From an uncultured Pseudogracilibacillus sp. (lineage in GTDB: Bacteria > Bacillota > Bacilli > Bacillales > Amphibacillaceae): a stretch of DNA of 7,079 nucleotides. Position 1 is the first letter of the stretch. Each line of letters opens with the position of its first letter. Shown in pieces: positions 1-6,750 of the stretch. The stretch lies in NCBI GenBank assembly GCA_937960785.1, contig CALGOZ010000038.1, forward strand, positions 1-7,079. Reading direction: 5' to 3'. A program made the position numbers and the translations under genes. A model generated the notes under the pieces. It worked only from the letters and a program-made list of their open reading frames with translations. It had not been told where the DNA came from and did not search any database.

Positions 1-239
1 AGCCAAAATAAATATGATTGGACACGGCGATATTTGTTGTATTTGACGACACCAATAGAAGCCATCGTAACTCGGCAAGTTAACATCAAGCAAAACTAAT
101 TCTGGAGAAAAGGATTGAAAGTTCTCCATCACTTTACTAAAATCTGTGACAACGAAAGATTCGTAGTCATATTTTTCTAATTCTTTTTTATATGAAGGGA
201 TAATTTTGGATCGTCCTCGATAATGGAAATTTTTGCCAC
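1..239 (-). pseudogene. BceR/GraR-type response regulator, N-terminal part, frameshifted and cut by the window edge
   Basis: Reading the minus strand from a GTG at 239, after an AGGTG-type ribosome site, gives MAKISIIEDDPK, the start of a receiver domain with the acidic pair D9/D10. This frame stops after 20 codons (TAG at 179-177). Adding one base in the AAAA run (complement of 204-207) lets translation continue uninterrupted to the edge for 80 codons in total. The continuation has the phosphoacceptor stretch LVLLDVNLPSYDG (D52 in the repaired frame) and then FYWCRQI and CPIIFILA. The F-S-x-V, DGFxWCR and P-I-I-F pattern resembles BceR/BraR/GraR regulators of Bacillota, which act with intramembrane-sensing kinases in resistance to cell-envelope antibiotics; that role is family knowledge. 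The output DNA-binding domain and any partner kinase lie outside the window. The frame break is seen directly; whether it is a true mutation or a sequencing error cannot be decided here. Confidence 0.75.
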
Positions 240-329
240 CAGTTTCACCTATTTCTCTTTTAGTTTGGTATTTAGTATAGGTTATTTTCCGGTCTTTTTC
301 TATTGTTTGTCAATATTTTATTGGAAGAG
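240..329. other. Intergenic gap between gerC and the response regulator
   Basis: This 90-bp AT-rich gap lies downstream of the germination operon and upstream of the response regulator. I see no convincing hairpin terminator on the minus strand. A TTGACA (complement of 308-313) and a TATACT (complement of 274-279) are both present, but 28 bp apart, so they do not make a normal sigma-A promoter as a pair. TATACT alone could be a -10 element with a poor -35. The regulator may therefore have a weak promoter of its own or receive read-through from the ger operon. Confidence 0.4.
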
Positions 330-1469
330 TCAATTAATAATACCATGCTGAACTATTTCGACTTCAAAGTCAATATCAAAAGGTATCGTTGGATATAGAT
401 CGCGCCATTTATCTTGATCCCATAGTTCATTATGATAAGCTCGTACTTGCTCTCCAATTCCAAGAGCGTCGTTATTTGCTTCTTGCAATCGTTCGACTGT
501 TTGGTACGCTAACAACGTCAATTGTTCGTCTATTCGCTCTTCTAACTTTCCAACTTCTCCTTTTTTGTATAAATGATTTTTCGCAAACTCTTCAATTTCA
601 ACTTGTAAATGAAAATGTAAGTTAACAGAGAGTTGTCCAGCGGTTTCTTCTACTTTAAATTTTCGTTTATCCTTTCGAATTGCAATTGTAATATAATTTT
701 TATTAGAATCTTCCTCATAATCACTTATTTTTAAATTAAATTTTGCCTTTTTTGAAATGTCATCTGTTAATATTAAATACATGATCGATTCGTCTATATT
801 TAAAGTACCGGTCATTTTATCTCCTGAAAATAGCGCAAGACCATCGATTTTCGCCTCATCATTATCCTGATGGGCAGAAATAAACGGTAGAGCAACGTCT
901 TTTCTTCCGGAAAGAATAATCGGGCAAATCGATTGGACGTTTTCACAAATGATAATTCCACTCTCCTCTGAACTTGTTAACAAGTCGTAATAAAATTCAC
1001 TAAAAAAAACCGATTGTTTATTATCAATTTCGAGTCCGTCTTTCGCTCGTTCTGAGACGACCGCTACTAAAGCACTTAGTGGACCCCGAGGATCTCGATA
1101 CATCGAATCGAGCGTTGAAAATATACCTTCCTTTGCCAAATTTTCTCCTAATAATAATACTCTTGCTTTTGATCGATCAAACCGCTTGGATAAATATCTT
1201 TCTAAATGTAAATCTGCATCCCCTACTGTCGTGCCAGTCGTCGTCAGCGTATTACTCATGGTTGCACCAGAAACTTCCGATTGTTCATTATTAGCAACCG
1301 TCTCCGAAGGAAAAGCGACCGTCTTACTAATCGTCTTATCGTCATTTAAGTCATATCCAATTGCTAAAATTAATGTATGATCTTTTAAAAAACGTTCATC
1401 CCAACAACTAGTTAACAATAGACAAATTATTATACTGAATAAAAAAAGATTCATAATTTTTTTGTTCAT
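330..1469 (-). CDS. Ger(x)C family spore germination lipoprotein (receptor C subunit)
   Basis: This 379-residue protein is the C subunit of a GerA-type germinant receptor. The N-terminus is a lipoprotein signal: M-N-K-K, a hydrophobic core at about residues 6-20, then the lipobox L-T-S-C with the modifiable cysteine at C22, followed by WDERFLKDHTLILAIGYD, typical of the family. In the family, C subunits are anchored by lipid on the outer face of the spore inner membrane and are needed for receptor function. The soluble part ends in a C-terminal domain rich in charged helices (about 290-340) and a final beta-rich stretch (DIDFEVEIVQHGIIN), as expected for Ger(x)C. Length is normal and no frame break is seen. 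It is the last gene of the A-B-C operon. Its ATG overlaps the gerB stop in an ATGA arrangement, and a GGTGAA ribosome site lies inside the end of gerB, so translation is probably coupled. The gene order matches gerA/gerB/ynd-type operons of Bacillus, but the paralogue cannot be assigned. Confidence 0.93.
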   Translation of the reverse strand: MNKKIMNLFLFSIIICLLLTSCWDERFLKDHTLILAIGYDLNDDKTISKTVAFPSETVANNEQSEVSGATMSNTLTTTGTTVGDADLHLERYLSKRFDRSKARVLLLGENLAKEGIFSTLDSMYRDPRGPLSALVAVVSERAKDGLEIDNKQSVFFSEFYYDLLTSSEESGIIICENVQSICPIILSGRKDVALPFISAHQDNDEAKIDGLALFSGDKMTGTLNIDESIMYLILTDDISKKAKFNLKISDYEEDSNKNYITIAIRKDKRKFKVEETAGQLSVNLHFHLQVEIEEFAKNHLYKKGEVGKLEERIDEQLTLLAYQTVERLQEANNDALGIGEQVRAYHNELWDQDKWRDLYPTIPFDIDFEVEIVQHGIIN

Positions 1470-2554
1470 TTCGTTTCACCAGTTCGTTTCATTAATCTAC
1501 TAATGACTAAAACTAAAAGAGGAAACACGGCGGAAAAAAATAAAATAAACACATGAAACTTATCTGTAACATGATTAATTCTCTCTTCGCCATACAAAAA
1601 TAAAGATATAAGAAAACTAATGGCCGTTGAAATATACAAAAAAGGAGTCCTTTTTGCCGTATTCAACACTGTAGACAAGCCGAGCGATATAATATAAAAC
1701 AAAATAACCGTCGATGTAATTACTAGAACGATCCATAAAGAAGTAAAAATTAAGTCAGGTCTTTCAATAATTTGAAAAGAAATAGATTTTACTAAATAAA
1801 AGATCGGTTCTGTAATTAATTTAATTTCTTCTCCACTAAAAAATAATTGATTGGCTAAAACAACGAACATATAAAAAAACGTAATAAACCAATTTGTAAC
1901 GGAAGCTGTTACAATAATTTGCCGATTTGACGCTAAAGTGTAAGGTGCAAGAAATAATAAGTATTCAAAACCTTGAAACGAATAAGATGCAATTTGTGAT
2001 CCCTTTAAGATTGGAAAAATTCCATTATTCGCTATCGGCAATATATACGTAATATTAGCGTCTTTTAACGAGTAAATTACGAAACCTAAAAATATATAAA
2101 CGACGAAAAGAGCCAAAAAATAAAATCGAGTAATTACATGTAAATTTTCCTTCGCCACATAAATCGTAATAAGCATAAGAATTAGAATTAAAATCCATTT
2201 TGGTGTAAGAGGAAGTAACCATGATTTTAAAATTACTATATACTTCGAAATTAAAATCGCACTAATCATAATAAAATATATGCAAAGTAAAATAGTTAAA
2301 AATTTACCGATCCATTTGCCAAAGACAATTTCTAATATTTGAAAAAAATTTTTCCCAGGAAAACGTCGAAATAATAAACTAAAAAGCAAAATTAAAATTT
2401 GTATAAAACTTCCTGCCACAATAATACTAATCCAACTATCTACCCCTGCTTTAAAATAGACATCGGTTACCAATGTAATCATGCCGACACCAATTTGCGC
2501 ATGTAACAATAATAAAGAAAGTTGGAACGTATTTAGTTTACGCTTGACGATCAT
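1466..2554 (-). CDS. GerAB/GerB family spore germination permease-like protein (receptor B subunit)
   Basis: From the chosen ATG this is a 362-residue, very hydrophobic membrane protein of the spore-germination branch of the amino-acid/polyamine/organocation transporter superfamily. About ten membrane helices can be drawn, near residues 10-30, 42-62, 83-107, 119-134, 144-162, 186-205, 220-240, 270-295, 305-321 and 333-353. Family-typical patches include the start KLNTFQLSLLLLHAQIGVGM, SFQGFEYLLFLAPY (about 192-205) and ERPDLIF (about 264-270). Studies of related receptors place the germinant-binding pocket in the B subunit; its ligand here is unknown. The frame stays open back to an ATG at 2605, which would add 17 residues. 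I prefer 2554 because a GGGAG site sits 7 bases before it, the length then matches the family, and the alignable sequence starts there. With this start gerB overlaps gerA by 17 bp and gerC by 4 bp. Confidence 0.92.
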   Translation of the reverse strand: MIVKRKLNTFQLSLLLLHAQIGVGMITLVTDVYFKAGVDSWISIIVAGSFIQILILLFSLLFRRFPGKNFFQILEIVFGKWIGKFLTILLCIYFIMISAILISKYIVILKSWLLPLTPKWILILILMLITIYVAKENLHVITRFYFLALFVVYIFLGFVIYSLKDANITYILPIANNGIFPILKGSQIASYSFQGFEYLLFLAPYTLASNRQIIVTASVTNWFITFFYMFVVLANQLFFSGEEIKLITEPIFYLVKSISFQIIERPDLIFTSLWIVLVITSTVILFYIISLGLSTVLNTAKRTPFLYISTAISFLISLFLYGEERINHVTDKFHVFILFFSAVFPLLVLVISRLMKRTGETK

Positions 2555-4028
2555 ATTCCCACTCCCGAGAATTTCCTTGGCGGATTTTTTTCTTCGCTTG
2601 GACATCTTCTGGTCGATGTTTTAACGACCAAATTGGAAAACGTACGATTGCGTCTTTCAATCCTTGGAAACGTAATGGCGTTAACGGAGATAGGTACGGT
2701 GTTCCAAAGGATTCTAATTTACACATATGGATAACGATAAAAAGTAACGCGAAAATAATTCCGACAAAGCCGAAAAAAGCTGCAGCAATCATAATCGGTA
2801 AATTTAACATACGAACAGTATTACTCATTTCGTAGGACGTAATGGTAAAGGACATAATGGCAGTCATTGCAATTACAATAACCATTATGTTCGAGACAAT
2901 TCCAGCATTTACAACAGCATCCCCGATAATTAATCCACCGACGATTCCAATCGTTTCTCCAATCGGCGTAGGAAGACGAATTCCTGCTTCTCGAATTAAT
3001 TCCACAGTGATTGCCATTAATATCGCTTCAAAAAAAGGTGGAAAGGGAATTCCTGTAATAGAACTTTTAACGAGGGTTATCATTTCATATGGTATAATTT
3101 CAAAATGAAACCCGACTAAAGCAATATAAATTGGTGGTAAAAGTAATGTCCCGACAAAACTAAATAAACGGAAAAGACGAAATACTGTTCCGGCATAAAA
3201 TCGGCTATTGTAATCATCAGGTGATTGAAAAAAAGAAAAAAACGTTACCGGTAAAATAATTGCTTCGGTACTATTTTCACTCATTACAGCGATACGCCCT
3301 TCCATTAAATGAGCTTCAACGCGGTCCGGTCGTTCAGTATATAAGTTTTGTGGAAACGGTGATAAAGGAGTTTCCTCAATACATTCTTCTAAATAACCGG
3401 GTGCAAAAATCGTATCTAACGAAATTGAATGTAATCGTTTTTTTATTTCTTGAACGGTTTCTTCATTTGCTAAATCATCCATATAAATAATTGCTATGTT
3501 TTTTGACGATTCATGACCTAAAGTCATATATTGTACTTTTAATTCGGTATTTTTAATTCTTTTTCGTAACATCGAAAGATTCGTATGTAAATCTTCAATG
3601 AAACCTAAATGCGAACCCCGGACGGTTTTTTCATTATCCGGTTCATCGGGTGAACGTTGGACATCGAGGGGAGTATCGAAAATATAAGCTTTACGCTTTT
3701 CTTCTAAGAGAACGATACTTTTCCCACTTAAAATTAACTCGATCATCATTTGCAAATTACCCGTCATTTCATGGGAGATACTTTCAAGCAATTGATCGAA
3801 AGTGTCGATTTTTTCACGAGTTTCAATCGGATGAAACACCATCTCATCGATTTTATTTGTATCGACTAAGGTTTCTAAATAGACAATTGTGGCAATGCCA
3901 TTTTCATAAGGCAAACGGTCGAAAATTAAATCTTCAGTTTTGCAAAAAGATTGTTTTATAAATTCGATATTTTCTTCTAAGGATGAATACATATTCGTAA
4001 TACCTTGATGATGGAGGGATTGAACCAT
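2538..4028 (-). CDS. GerA family spore germination protein (receptor A subunit)
   Basis: This 496-residue protein (from the ATG at 4028) is the A subunit of a GerA-type receptor in the spore inner membrane. Roughly the first 250 residues are a soluble cytosolic region with family landmarks: ILSGKSIVLLE (about 99-109), APGYLEECIEETPLSPFPQ (about 209-227) and ERPDRVEAHLMEGRIAVM (about 232-249). Membrane segments follow from about residue 278, including FRLFRLFSFVGTLLLPPIYIAL. The strongly conserved PFPP (329-332) and EAGIRLPTPIGETIGIVGG region comes next. A basic C-terminal tail ends with FPIWSLKHRPEDVQ. Work on B. subtilis GerAA proposes that A subunits assemble into a nutrient-gated ion channel; applying this here is inference. 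The start is set by a GGGGAG site 6 bases upstream. An in-frame GTG at 4046 is unlikely because that ribosome site would fall inside the coding region. It is the first gene of the A-B-C operon. Confidence 0.95.
   Translation of the reverse strand: MVQSLHHQGITNMYSSLEENIEFIKQSFCKTEDLIFDRLPYENGIATIVYLETLVDTNKIDEMVFHPIETREKIDTFDQLLESISHEMTGNLQMMIELILSGKSIVLLEEKRKAYIFDTPLDVQRSPDEPDNEKTVRGSHLGFIEDLHTNLSMLRKRIKNTELKVQYMTLGHESSKNIAIIYMDDLANEETVQEIKKRLHSISLDTIFAPGYLEECIEETPLSPFPQNLYTERPDRVEAHLMEGRIAVMSENSTEAIILPVTFFSFFQSPDDYNSRFYAGTVFRLFRLFSFVGTLLLPPIYIALVGFHFEIIPYEMITLVKSSITGIPFPPFFEAILMAITVELIREAGIRLPTPIGETIGIVGGLIIGDAVVNAGIVSNIMVIVIAMTAIMSFTITSYEMSNTVRMLNLPIMIAAAFFGFVGIIFALLFIVIHMCKLESFGTPYLSPLTPLRFQGLKDAIVRFPIWSLKHRPEDVQAKKKIRQGNSREWEYDRQA
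2562..2566 (-). promoter_or_regulatory. Ribosome-binding site deciding the gerB start
   Basis: On the minus strand GGGAG lies 7 bases before the ATG at 2554, inside the last codons of gerA. The alternative ATG at 2605 has only a weak AGAAG directly against it. This favours the shorter 362-residue GerB. Confidence 0.6.
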
Positions 4029-4034
4029 TTTGCA

Positions 4035-4040
4035 CTCCCC
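4035..4040 (-). promoter_or_regulatory. Strong ribosome-binding site of gerA
   Basis: On the minus strand GGGGAG lies 6 bases before the ATG at 4028. It decides between this ATG and the in-frame GTG at 4046, which lies upstream of the site and has no good site of its own. Confidence 0.75.
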
Positions 4041-4059
4041 TTTCACTAAAGTGTATTAT

Positions 4060-4088
4060 CATTTTGTGCGAATTTACGTAAAACATGC
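4060..4088 (-). promoter_or_regulatory. Candidate sigma-G promoter of the ger operon
   Basis: On the minus strand GCATG (complement of 4084-4088) fits the sigma-G -35 pattern G-H-A-T-R. After 17 bases comes CAAAATG (complement of 4060-4066), which matches five of seven positions of the -10 pattern CATnMTA. Transcription would start about 7 bases further on, leaving a short leader of roughly 25 bases before the gerA ATG and including its ribosome site. GerA-type operons in Bacillus are known to be made in the forespore under sigma-G, so the position makes sense. The -10 match is imperfect and the call was made by eye. Confidence 0.4.
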
Positions 4089-4105
4089 ATCTGAAGATAC
4101 ATTTT

Positions 4106-4135
4106 TCCTACTGTAATTTTTCTTTTATGGTAGGA
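4106..4135 (+). promoter_or_regulatory. Candidate namA promoter (extended -10) within a spaced inverted repeat
   Basis: TG at 4128-4129, one base, then TAGGAT at 4131-4136 forms an extended -10 element (TGnTAnnnT), with no good -35 at 16-18 bases. Six-base inverted arms TCCTAC (4106-4111) and GTAGGA (4130-4135) lie 18 bases apart, and the right arm covers the -10. This could be a repressor site. Both calls are weak because the arms are short. Confidence 0.3.
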
Positions 4136-4169
4136 TAAACAAATAAGCAGTACTTTAATTCAACAAAAT

Positions 4170-4175
4170 AAGGAG
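4170..4175 (+). promoter_or_regulatory. Ribosome-binding site for the GTG start of namA
   Basis: AAGGAG lies 9 bases before the GTG at 4185. No other start codon nearby is as well placed, which supports this non-ATG start. Confidence 0.7.
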
Positions 4176-4184
4176 CTGGCAAGC

Positions 4185-5222
4185 GTGAATTCATTAGATA
4201 CACCTTTTTCTTTAAAAGGTTTACATTTAAAAAATCGAATTGTGATGGCGCCGATGTGTCAATATTCCGTCGATACAAAAGATGGAATGCCAAACGACTG
4301 GCATTTCGTCCATTATGTATCGCGAGCTGTTGGTGGAACGGGATTGATTATCGTAGAGATGACCGATGTCGAACCAGACGGGAGAATTTCCGATTATGAT
4401 CTTGGACTCTGGTCGGACGAACATATCCCCGCCTTTAGACGAATCGTTGATGCTGTTCATGAACAAGGTAGTAAAATAGGTATCCAAATTGCCCATGCTG
4501 GAAGAAAAGCACAGGATGCTTTACAACCCGTAAGTGCTTCAGCAATTCCGTATTTACTTCATGACGAAACCGGGCGTTATAAACAACCTCGTGCTTTAAC
4601 AATTGAAGAAATTAAAGGGCTCGTTGAAAAGTTTAAACAAGCTGCTAAGCGGGCCGTGGAGGCAGGCTTTGATACGATTGAGTTGCACGGAGCTCACGGT
4701 TATTTACTCCATCAGTTTATGTCACCAAATAGTAACGTTCGTAAAGATGAATATGGTCAAGATTTAGCAAAATTCGGTGTCGAAGTAATCGAAGCTGTTA
4801 AACAAGTTATGCCTAAAGATATGCCGTTACTTATGCGAATGTCGGCTGTAGAATATATCGATGGTGGATATACAATCGATCATGCAATAAAGATGGCGAA
4901 ACGATTTAAAGAAGCCGGCGTCGATATGTTTCATGTCTCAAGCGGGGGTGAAGGTATTCCAGGAAAAATAAAACCAGCGAACTATCCTGGCTATCAAGTC
5001 CCTTTTGCGAAACAATTTAAAGAAACGTTAGATGTTCCCGTTATTGCAGTCGGTATATTAGAAGACCCTTTCATTGCCCAACACGTCATTCAAAATGAAG
5101 GAATTGATTTAATCGCAATTGGAAGAGGGATGCTTGATAATCCTTACTGGGCAATTCATGCGATTAAAGAAGTTAGTGGCAAAATTAATCCACCGAAACA
5201 ATATGAACGCGGGATGAAATAA
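4185..5222 (+). CDS. namA: NADPH dehydrogenase NamA / Old Yellow Enzyme family (YqjM class) FMN ene-reductase
   Basis: This 345-residue cytosolic TIM-barrel flavoprotein should bind FMN and reduce activated C=C bonds of enals, enones, quinone-like compounds or nitro compounds with NAD(P)H. Visible YqjM-class marks are PMCQYS with the redox-tuning Cys25 and the nearby Tyr27, IAHAGRKA (101-109), the substrate-binding pair in HGAHGYL (H168, H171), LLMRMSA with FMN-contacting R218, AIGRGMLDNPYW with phosphate-binding R314, and the C-terminal YERG (R342), which in YqjM reaches into the neighbour's active site. The start is GTG, with AAGGAG 9 bases upstream. One deviation: after DEYG (188-191), where OYEs usually have GGSxxNR, this protein reads QDLAKF and is about three residues shorter. 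It is divergent from the ger operon and 58 bp upstream of an aldehyde dehydrogenase. Overall similarity to YqjM is moderate, so it may be a sister group rather than the orthologue. Confidence 0.9.
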   Translation: MNSLDTPFSLKGLHLKNRIVMAPMCQYSVDTKDGMPNDWHFVHYVSRAVGGTGLIIVEMTDVEPDGRISDYDLGLWSDEHIPAFRRIVDAVHEQGSKIGIQIAHAGRKAQDALQPVSASAIPYLLHDETGRYKQPRALTIEEIKGLVEKFKQAAKRAVEAGFDTIELHGAHGYLLHQFMSPNSNVRKDEYGQDLAKFGVEVIEAVKQVMPKDMPLLMRMSAVEYIDGGYTIDHAIKMAKRFKEAGVDMFHVSSGGEGIPGKIKPANYPGYQVPFAKQFKETLDVPVIAVGILEDPFIAQHVIQNEGIDLIAIGRGMLDNPYWAIHAIKEVSGKINPPKQYERGMK

Positions 5223-5232
5223 AGTTTGGTAT

Positions 5233-5249
5233 GTTACAATGTTTGTAAC
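5233..5249. promoter_or_regulatory. Perfect dyad in the namA-aldehyde dehydrogenase gap, possible operator
   Basis: GTTACAATGTTTGTAAC is a perfect inverted repeat with 7-base arms (5233-5239 and 5243-5249) around TGT. It starts 11 bases after the namA stop and ends 31 bases before the next ATG. The arms are AT-rich and no T-run follows, so it does not look like a terminator. The size fits a site for a dimeric repressor such as a TetR- or MarR-family protein. No clear sigma-A promoter accompanies it. Confidence 0.4.
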
Positions 5250-5266
5250 TATTTTCATTTAAAGAG

Positions 5267-5273
5267 AAAGGGG
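5267..5273 (+). promoter_or_regulatory. Ribosome-binding site of the aldehyde dehydrogenase gene
   Basis: AAAGGGG lies 7 bases before the ATG at 5281 and supports that start. The same bases include GGGTAT, which looks like a sigma-B -10 but has no -35 at the right distance. Confidence 0.65.
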
Positions 5274-5280
5274 TATAGCC

Positions 5281-6702
5281 ATGCGAATTAAAGATTTACA
5301 ATACATCAATGGTGAGTGGGTTCCTTCAGCTAGTAAAGAAAAAATCGATGTCATTAATCCTGCTACCGAAGAAGTAATCGGTCAAGTATGTAACGGTAAT
5401 AAAGAAGATGTGAATCAGGCAGTTCAAGCTGCAAAAGATGCTTTTGGTTTTTTTTCAAAATCGACCGTTGCAGAACGGATTGAAATGTTAGAGGCGATCG
5501 CAACAGAATACGAAAAGCGAAAAGCTGACATTATAGAGACAGTTACTCTTGAATTAGGCTCACCCGTTGCGATAAGCGAACAAAGTCATTACGCCATGGG
5601 ATTAAGTCACTTTAAACAAGCAGCGAAAGAGTTAGAAACTTTCCCTTTTATAGAAAGGCGGGAAGCCGGTATAATTCAAAAGGAGCCAATCGGCGTAAGC
5701 GCCCTTATTACGCCATGGAACTTCCCGATGAATCAAACAGCAACAAAAATTGCTAGCGCTCTTGCTGCTGGATGTACAATTGTTTTAAAACCATCGGAAT
5801 TAACTCCTTTATCGGCAGTTTTACTCACAGAAATAATTGAAGAAGCAGGCGTACCTCAAGGAGTATTTAACTTAATAAATGGAACAGGAGAAGCGGTAGG
5901 AAATGCTTTGACATCTCATCCTGATGTTGACAAAGTATCTTTTACAGGTTCGGGACAAACGGGAGCGCAAATTTCTAAAAATGCAGCGGACACAATTAAA
6001 AAAGTCGCTCTTGAATTAGGCGGTAAATCTCCTTTAATTGTTCTTGATGATTTCGATCTAGAAGTTGCCACTAAAATCGCTGTTGCTAATGTCATGTTTA
6101 ACTGTGGACAAGTTTGTACATTAGCATCCCGTACCCTCGTTCCGTCAAATAAAGCTGAAGAGTTCATCTCTCTTGCAAAGGAACGTATCGCAAAATACCC
6201 AGTTGGTAATCCTTACGATGAAAATAGCCGGCTCGGGCCAGTCATATCAAAAGCCCAATATGAACGAGTCCAATATTACATTCAAAAAGGAATTGATGAA
6301 GGAGCGACGTTAGTGACGGGAGGACTGGGAAAACCTGAAGGTCTAGAAAAAGGCTACTTTGTAAAGCCAACGATTTTTGCAGACGTACGTAACGATATGA
6401 CGATTGCCCAAGAGGAGATTTTCGGCCCTGTCATGTCCATTCTTACGTATGAAACGATTGATGAAGCGATTGAAATTGCTAACGATACGATTTATGGCCT
6501 AGCAGGCTACATTTTAGGTAATGACGAAAAGACAGTTCGTAAAGTTGTCGATGAACTACGAGTAGGACGGGTTGTCGTTAACGGAGCACGGGCTGATTAT
6601 TCGTTACCTTTCGGTGGTTATAAGCAATCTGGAGTCGGACGGGAATGGGGCGATTACGGTATAGCTGAGTATTTAGAAATAAAGTCGATTGTCGGCCTAT
6701 AA
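5281..6702 (+). CDS. NAD-dependent aldehyde dehydrogenase family protein
   Basis: This 473-residue cytosolic enzyme should oxidise an aldehyde to its carboxylic acid. All core ALDH elements are present: PWNFP (145-149) with the oxyanion-hole Asn147, KPSE (170-173) where Glu173 at the ribose position favours NAD+ over NADP+, FTGSGQTG (221-228) of the dinucleotide fold, general base Glu245 in ELGGKSP, nucleophile Cys279 in NCGQVCT, and Glu379 in EEIFGPV. The C-terminal PFGGYKQSGVGREWGDYGIAEYLEIKSI is also typical. The overall pattern, including QSHYAMGLSHFKQ and the ending NGARADYSLPFGGYKQSG, resembles the broad group often annotated as 3-succinoylsemialdehyde-pyridine-dehydrogenase-like or generic ALDH, so the substrate is not predictable. 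Length is normal and the frame is intact. It may share a transcript with namA, because the 58-bp gap holds no terminator, though a separate promoter at the dyad is possible. Confidence 0.93.
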   Translation: MRIKDLQYINGEWVPSASKEKIDVINPATEEVIGQVCNGNKEDVNQAVQAAKDAFGFFSKSTVAERIEMLEAIATEYEKRKADIIETVTLELGSPVAISEQSHYAMGLSHFKQAAKELETFPFIERREAGIIQKEPIGVSALITPWNFPMNQTATKIASALAAGCTIVLKPSELTPLSAVLLTEIIEEAGVPQGVFNLINGTGEAVGNALTSHPDVDKVSFTGSGQTGAQISKNAADTIKKVALELGGKSPLIVLDDFDLEVATKIAVANVMFNCGQVCTLASRTLVPSNKAEEFISLAKERIAKYPVGNPYDENSRLGPVISKAQYERVQYYIQKGIDEGATLVTGGLGKPEGLEKGYFVKPTIFADVRNDMTIAQEEIFGPVMSILTYETIDEAIEIANDTIYGLAGYILGNDEKTVRKVVDELRVGRVVVNGARADYSLPFGGYKQSGVGREWGDYGIAEYLEIKSIVGL

Positions 6703-6750
6703 AACCTAATAAAACAATAAAGCCGGGACAAGAACTCCCCTTAAATAAAT
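6703..6750. other. Spacer after the aldehyde dehydrogenase gene
   Basis: This short AT-rich spacer separates the ALDH stop codon from the main hairpin. It contains only a weak 4-bp stem, GGGA (6725-6728) with TCCC (6736-6739), and no T-run. I see no gene in it. Confidence 0.4.

Noticed and set aside
274..313. Sigma-A promoter from TTGACA and TATACT on the minus strand before the response regulator
   Set aside because: The two boxes are 28 bp apart instead of about 17, so they cannot act as one standard promoter.
3650..3961. 103-codon plus-strand open frame inside gerA
   Set aside because: It lies antisense within a strongly conserved gene, has no ribosome site that stands out, and its translation resembles no known protein. 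Other antisense frames in gerA, gerC, namA and ALDH were dropped for the same reason.
4029..4046. Upstream GTG start giving a 502-residue GerA
   Set aside because: The strong GGGGAG ribosome site would be inside the gene, and it is ideally placed for the ATG at 4028.
5233..5249. Terminator between namA and the aldehyde dehydrogenase
   Set aside because: The arms are AT-rich with a 3-base centre and no run of T follows, so an operator is the more likely reading.
5271..5276. Sigma-B -10 (GGGTAT) before the aldehyde dehydrogenase
   Set aside because: It is part of the ribosome site. The nearest GTTT-type -35 is 24 bases away instead of about 12-15.
6725..6739. Stand-alone terminator from GGGA/TCCC
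   Set aside because: The stem is only 4 bp and no T-run follows; the larger hairpin at 6751-6793 is the better candidate.
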